This document shows, in pieces, positions 60,638 to 64,000 of a stretch of DNA of 64,000 nt. Source of the DNA: Paracoccaceae bacterium (lineage in GTDB: Bacteria > Pseudomonadota > Alphaproteobacteria > Rhodobacterales > Rhodobacteraceae); the NCBI GenBank assembly GCA_016938875.1, contig JAFGTV010000008.1, positions 248,001 to 312,000 of the forward strand, written 5' to 3'. The translations under genes and the position numbers were made by a program. The notes under the pieces are model-generated. The model was given only the letters and a program-made list of their open reading frames with translations. It ran no database searches and was not told the origin of the DNA. Positions within the stretch are counted from its first letter, which is position 1; every line of letters begins with the position of its first letter.

Positions 60638-60868
60638 ATGGCCCACCTTACCCACGCAGGACACGCCCCGGTCATCTGGACCGGCCGCGCCCGCGAAATG
60701 GTCGAGGTGCTGCGCCACCGCATCGCCCGCCGCCGCGTCTATCGGCAAAGCCTGCGCGAGTTGCGGGCGCTGCCGAACCGGGCACTGGCCGATCTGGGCC
60801 TGAACAGATCAACCCTGCGCCGCGCCGCCCTGGAGGCAGCTTACGGCCGGGACGCGGACCAAGTTTAG
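60638..60868 (+). CDS. ccaF1: DUF1127 small protein, CcaF1-like
   Basis: A 76 aa basic protein with the DUF1127 core in its C-terminal half: YRQSLRELRALPNRALADLGLNRSTLRRAA (about residues 38-67; the motif L-x-x-L-x-x-R-x-L-x-D-L-G-L-x-R). The rest is rich in Arg and His. ATG at 60638 follows AAAGG at the right distance; longer frames in the gap are unsupported. Its TAG stop (60866-60868) is inside the first CCTCCTCCC hairpin. DUF1127 proteins such as CcaF1 of R. sphaeroides bind RNA and affect sRNA maturation and turnover. The symbol is assigned by family and synteny with the CcsR hairpins. Confidence 0.85.
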   Translation: MAHLTHAGHAPVIWTGRAREMVEVLRHRIARRRVYRQSLRELRALPNRALADLGLNRSTLRRAALEAAYGRDADQV

Positions 60869-60896
60869 GAAACCCCTCCTCCTCCCTGGGTTTCCT
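60867..60896 (+). ncRNA. ccsR1: CcsR-type sRNA hairpin 1
   Basis: AGGAAACCC (60867-60875) pairs perfectly with GGGTTTCCT (60888-60896) around the loop CTCCTCCTCCCT, which contains CCTCCTCCC. It begins within the DUF1127 stop codon. The four tandem hairpins here match the CcsR RNAs (conserved CCUCCUCCC motif stress-induced RNA) of R. sphaeroides, cut from one transcript by RNase E. Confidence 0.85.
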
Positions 60897-60902
60897 CATC
60901 TC

Positions 60903-60936
60903 GCGGCGACATCCACCTCCTCCCGGGTGTCGCCGC
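60903..60936 (+). ncRNA. ccsR2: CcsR-type sRNA hairpin 2
   Basis: GCGGCGACATCC (60903-60914) pairs with GGGTGTCGCCGC (60925-60936), 12 pairs with one U-G wobble, and loop ACCTCCTCCC. The exposed loop would resemble an anti-Shine-Dalgarno sequence. ACTTTTCTTCC follows, a possible RNase E cleavage spacer. Confidence 0.85.
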
Positions 60937-60943
60937 ACTTTTC

Positions 60944-60969
60944 TTCCGGGGCCGATGGCCCCACCGGAA
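60944..60969 (+). other. extra hairpin between CcsR-type hairpins 2 and 3
   Basis: TTCCGG (60944-60949) pairs with CCGGAA (60964-60969), with inner GGCC/GGCC pairing around GAT, or alternatively GGGGCC with GGCCCC (60948-60962). It lacks the CCTCCTCCC loop, so it is likely a spacer structure or processing site rather than a fifth CcsR. Confidence 0.5.
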
Positions 60970-60970
60970 T

Positions 60971-61003
60971 GCGGCTGAGTCTCCTCCTCCCTGGCTCCTC
61001 CGC
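60971..61003 (+). ncRNA. ccsR3: CcsR-type sRNA hairpin 3 (weaker stem)
   Basis: The loop region TCTCCTCCTCCCTGG holds the CCTCCTCCC motif. The stem is weaker than in the others: GCGG pairs with CCGC and GAG with CTC, separated by a 2x2 internal mismatch. It may fold less stably, or need its neighbours. Confidence 0.7.
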
Positions 61004-61010
61004 TGACAAG

Positions 61011-61052
61011 AACGGCGGCGCCTCCTCCTCCCTGGCGTCGCCGTTTTTTTTG
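61011..61052 (+). ncRNA. ccsR4: CcsR-type sRNA hairpin 4 and terminator
   Basis: AACGGCGGCGCC (61011-61022) pairs with GGCGTCGCCGTT (61034-61045), 12 pairs with one G-U wobble, and loop TCCTCCTCCCT. A run of eight T (61044-61051) follows directly, so this hairpin also serves as the intrinsic terminator of the whole DUF1127-CcsR transcript. Confidence 0.87.
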
Positions 61053-61221
61053 TCCTGGGATCGGGATGGGGTCGGACACGGCTGGGGCAGGACCGTATCG
61101 TAAATCTTGCTTGTCGCCGCGATGCGACGACTGTCGGCAGTGAGCCCGACTTGCGTTTTTCTGCATCGCGGCCCAAATTCCGCTATCGGTAGCTGGCTGG
61201 CCATGTGGAAGGGGCACCAAA

Positions 61222-61587
61222 GTGAAATTCAAAAAGTTGTACTCGGATCCTCAAGGTGAAAGCCATTGGTCAGACATCGAAGTTGAACTCGATGAGCAAA
61301 CGTTCGCGCCGCCTGCGAAAGCAATCGAGCTTTCAAAGCCAGAAGCCGTCACGCAATTCATGTTCTTGAGGCTCAAGAAGGGCTGGGATGAACCAATTCA
61401 TCCTACGCCTGTCGCTCAAAAGCTCATTTGTCTTTCTGGCTCGGTACGTGTGACTGCGAGCGATGGAGATATCAGGGATATTGGACCGGGCGACGTCTGG
61501 CATATGGAAGACAAGCACGGCAAGGGTCACCATACCGTGGTAACAAGCGACGAAGACTTTCTATCCGTGATCGTCCAGTACGAGTAG
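61222..61587 (+). CDS. cupin-like small protein
   Basis: A 121 aa protein with a cupin-type beta-barrel layout: HPTPVAQKLICLSGSVRVTASDGDIRDIGPGDVWHMEDKHGKGHHTVV (about 60-107) includes the G-x-V/I-RVT and PGDVWHMED strands typical of cupins. Of the usual metal-binding His, only scattered ones are seen (HPTP, HMED, GHHT). The GTG at 61222 is preceded by GGAAGGGG. The gene is less GC-rich than its neighbours (many AAG, TTC, TTG and AAT codons), which suggests transfer. Function unknown. Confidence 0.6.
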   Translation: MKFKKLYSDPQGESHWSDIEVELDEQTFAPPAKAIELSKPEAVTQFMFLRLKKGWDEPIHPTPVAQKLICLSGSVRVTASDGDIRDIGPGDVWHMEDKHGKGHHTVVTSDEDFLSVIVQYE

Positions 61588-62019
61588 CAGAGACCGCACT
61601 CGCCCGCATGGCAAAGCTGACGTTCAACTTCGCCCTGCGCAGGGCCGGTTTGTCCGCACAGCAGACATTGGCTATCCCATTCTGCCAAATGTTCGTTTTC
61701 TGCATGTTTCACTGCAACGAAAACCGCGGCTTTGATGGTGGGAACTCCGATAGGTTCGATTGGCCCGCCGCCACCGGCGTTTCTTGTGATACAGCCCTGC
61801 CCCGACCTGACGCGCCCCCGGGATCGGCGCGGGAAACGGGGGAATTGCTCTGGCGCGGGACGATCGACACGCCGCGGCCCTGGTCAACGTGCGGCTCGTC
61901 CCGGCTGGGCGATTTCACGGGACATGGGGGCTGCGGGCCCTCGATCGGTGCCGGGCGCCACTCATCATGCCGCGGATCGGGTTGGGCCAGGGGGCAACGC
62001 GGGGCCGGTCCGCCCTGGC
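61588..62019. other. 432-base stretch without a supported gene
   Basis: The first 200 bases (to about 61790) are less GC-rich, like the cupin-like gene before it, and only short or unrelated frames cross it. Segments such as ACATTGGCTATCCCATTCTG look like decayed coding sequence but match no family I can name. The rest returns to high GC before the helicase stop. Confidence 0.45.
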
Positions 62020-64000
62020 CTAGAACGGCACTTCGCCGGCCTGTTCGGCGGGTACGACAAAGCCCGCGACGACTTTTTTCACCCCGGCCTTGTCAAAGGC
62101 GATCTCCAGCTTGTCGCCCTCGATACCGACCACCGCGCCATAGCCGAATTTCGTGTGAAACACGCGGCTGCCTTGCTGATAGGCAACTACGGCCTGGGCG
62201 TCGATCACCATGTTGCGGGATTCGCGCGGTTGGGACATGGGCCGCTGGGCGCTGCGGCTTTGCAGCCGTTTCCAGCCGGGAGAGTTGTAAACATCGGCGC
62301 GCGCGGCGCGATCCTCGATCCCGGTGGCGGTGGGCGCCGCGGCGCCATAGCCACCGCCATAAAGGCCCGGCGGCGTCAGCACCTCGACATGGGCCTCGGG
62401 CAGTTCGTCGATGAATCGCGACGGCATCGCCGATTGCCATTGCCCATAGACCCACCGGTTGGCGGCAAAGGATATGGTGCAGACCTCCTCGGCGCGGGTG
62501 ATGCCGACATAGGCCAGGCGGCGTTCCTCTTCGACGCCCTTGAGCCCGCTTTCATCCATCGAGCGTTGGCTGGGGAACAGACCATCCTCCCACCCGGGCA
62601 GGAAGACGACGGGAAATTCCAGCCCTTTGGCGGCGTGCAGGGTCATGATCGAGATCTTCTTGGCCCCGGCCTCTTCGGTTTCGTTGTCCATGATCAGCGA
62701 GACGTGTTCCAGGAACCCTTGCAGGTTCTCGAACCCCTCCAGCGCCTTGACCAGTTCCTTGAGGTTCTCCAGCCGCCCCGGCGCCTCGGGCGTCTTGTCG
62801 TTCTGCCAGTGTTCGGTATAGCCGGACTCGTCGAGGATCAATTCTGCGAGCGAGATGTGGTCCCCATTCAAGATCGCCAAGTGTAATTCAAGGACGGTAA
62901 TCTGCGCAGCACGCTCTTGTTCGGCCTTCTCTCTTTTTTCGTTTTCCAGATTGCTGAAATCGAGACTCTCCAAGCCAAGAATCTCGGCTTCCAAGGACTT
63001 GATCGCCGGCTGTGACCCTCGATTTCGGACCAACCAGTTCCAAGAACTTAGGCCCTCGATCAGCTTGCGCAGTTCGCCTGCGCCCTTGCCGCCCAGCCCG
63101 CCGGTTTCGATCAGCAGCCGCGCGCCCTCCACCAGCGGCACGCCATTGGCCCGCGCCATCTGCTGGATCTTTTGCTGCGCCTTGTCGCCAAGCCCGCGTT
63201 TGGGGGTGTTTACGATCCGCTCGAACGCCAGGTCGTCCTCGGGCGACACGGCGAGGCGGAAATAGGCCATCGCGTCGCGGATCTCCATTCGTTCATAAAA
63301 GCGCGGGCCGCCAATGACGCGATAGGGCAGACGGATGGTCAGGAACCGGTCCTCGAAGGCGCGCATTTGGTGGGAGGCACGGACGAGGATGGCCATGTCA
63401 TCAAGGCTGTAGGGTCGCAATCCGCGCGTGCCGCCCTGCATCGCCTCGGCCTCTTCGCCGATCCAGCGGGCCTCTTCCTCGCCGTCCCAATGGCCGATCA
63501 GGCGGACCTTTTCGCCCTCTTCGGCCTCGGTCCACAGCGTTTTACCCAGCCGCCCCTTGTTGGCCGCGATCACGCCAGAGGCGGCGGCCAGGATATGCGG
63601 GGTGGAGCGGTAGTTCTGCTCCAGCCGGATTACCGTGGCACCGGGGAAATCCGCCTCGAACCGCAGGATGTTGCCAACCTCGGCGCCGCGCCAGCCATAG
63701 ATCGACTGGTCGTCATCGCCCACGCAGCAGATATTCTTGTGCCCGCCCGCCAGCAGCCGCAGCCACAGGTACTGGGCCACGTTGGTATCCTGGTACTCGT
63801 CCACCAGGATATAGCGGAACCAGCGGCGGTATTGGTCCAGCATGTCGTCATGGGTCTGAAAGATCGTGACGACATGCAGCAGCAGATCGCCGAAATCGAC
63901 GGCGTTGAGCGTTTTCAGCCGGTCCTGATAGGCGGCATAAAGTGCCACCCCCTGCCCGTCAAAGGCCGCGGATTCGGCCACCGGCACCGCATCGGGGGTC
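62020..64000 (-). CDS. uvrD: UvrD/PcrA-type DNA helicase (5' end outside window)
   Basis: SF1A 3'-5' helicase of repair and replication restart. The window holds 660 residues of its C-terminal part; the frame is open to the window edge, so the N-terminal Walker A lies beyond it. Seen: YILVDEYQDTNVAQYLWL (Walker B), CVGDDDQSIYGWRGAEVG, VIRLEQNYRST, IMTLHAAKGLEFPVVFLPGWEDGLFPSQRS and RRLAYVGITRAEEVCTISFAANR (motif VI). A C-terminal Tudor-like tail (RVFHTKFGYGAVVGIEGDKLEIAFD) is typical. An AT-richer segment near 62840-63060 interrupts the 2B-side region (see findings). Confidence 0.93.
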   Translation of the reverse strand, partial: TPDAVPVAESAAFDGQGVALYAAYQDRLKTLNAVDFGDLLLHVVTIFQTHDDMLDQYRRWFRYILVDEYQDTNVAQYLWLRLLAGGHKNICCVGDDDQSIYGWRGAEVGNILRFEADFPGATVIRLEQNYRSTPHILAAASGVIAANKGRLGKTLWTEAEEGEKVRLIGHWDGEEEARWIGEEAEAMQGGTRGLRPYSLDDMAILVRASHQMRAFEDRFLTIRLPYRVIGGPRFYERMEIRDAMAYFRLAVSPEDDLAFERIVNTPKRGLGDKAQQKIQQMARANGVPLVEGARLLIETGGLGGKGAGELRKLIEGLSSWNWLVRNRGSQPAIKSLEAEILGLESLDFSNLENEKREKAEQERAAQITVLELHLAILNGDHISLAELILDESGYTEHWQNDKTPEAPGRLENLKELVKALEGFENLQGFLEHVSLIMDNETEEAGAKKISIMTLHAAKGLEFPVVFLPGWEDGLFPSQRSMDESGLKGVEEERRLAYVGITRAEEVCTISFAANRWVYGQWQSAMPSRFIDELPEAHVEVLTPPGLYGGGYGAAAPTATGIEDRAARADVYNSPGWKRLQSRSAQRPMSQPRESRNMVIDAQAVVAYQQGSRVFHTKFGYGAVVGIEGDKLEIAFDKAGVKKVVAGFVVPAEQAGEVPF

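Noticed and set aside
60867-61052. CCTCCTCCC repeats considered as a CRISPR array or a simple triplet repeat
   Set aside because: The repeated unit is only about 9 bases in loops of different stems, the stems differ in sequence, spacing varies, and no cas genes are nearby; hairpin structure explains the pattern better.
61428-62414. 328-aa plus-strand frame spanning the cupin-like gene and the helicase C-terminus
   Set aside because: It overlaps two better-supported genes in other frames and its product is Arg/Gly-rich with no domain.

Overview
The window reads as chromosomal, high-GC DNA from an alphaproteobacterium of the Rhodobacteraceae (Rhodobacter/Paracoccus/Roseobacter-like). The reasons are gene order (dnaB-alr ... 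radA-cvpA-purF; surE-pcm-nlpD; tatABC; aerobic cobaltochelatase cobS-cobT; a full dcw cluster running into lpxC-bamD-recN), the DUF2484 membrane proteins inside the dcw cluster, a dispersed 23-base intergenic repeat, and a DUF1127 gene followed by CCTCCTCCC-loop RNA hairpins. I see no rRNA, tRNA, CRISPR array, prophage or insertion sequence.

Layout. 1-8.1 kb (+): end of dnaB, alr, an MlaEF-type lipid ABC pair with a PqiA-like membrane protein, radA, cvpA, purF. 8.1-11.6 kb (+): an SDR enzyme and surE-pcm-nlpD. 11.7-14.1 kb (-): tatA-tatB-tatC plus a DUF815 ATPase. 14.4-20.4 kb: rhodanese, solitary ABC ATPase, SLT lipoprotein, gatB, DUF4177 protein, BolA, a J-domain protein and a Tat-exported MsrB. 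20.5-22.1 kb (-): an autotransporter-like outer-membrane protein, then a 587-base gap with a perfect 14-bp hairpin. 22.6-31 kb: cobS, cobT, aminopeptidase P, DUF427 protein, ClC antiporter and a D-lactate dehydrogenase-type flavoprotein.

31.1-58.7 kb is the cell-wall and division cluster on the minus strand. In transcription order it is mraZ, rsmH, ftsL, ftsI, murE, murF, mraY, a small membrane protein, murD, [ldh on + and a type III ornithine/lysine decarboxylase on -], ftsW, murG, murC, an APC permease, two DUF2484 paralogues, another small membrane protein, murB, ddl, ftsQ, ftsA, ftsZ, lpxC, bamD, recN. Most junctions are 4-base ATGA overlaps. The decarboxylase/ldh pair splits the cluster; the decarboxylase has its own terminator and a long leader that may be a structured RNA.

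59.3-64 kb: mrp (apbC) on -, then the most striking locus: a 76-aa DUF1127 protein gene (60638-60868) followed at once by four hairpins, each with CCTCCTCCC in its loop, ending in a hairpin with eight T. This matches the ccaF1-ccsR1-4 locus of Rhodobacter sphaeroides (DUF1127 protein plus stress-induced sRNAs). After it come a less GC-rich cupin-like gene, a 432-base stretch with no gene I can support, and the C-terminal part of a UvrD/PcrA helicase that carries an internal AT-richer segment and runs off the window.
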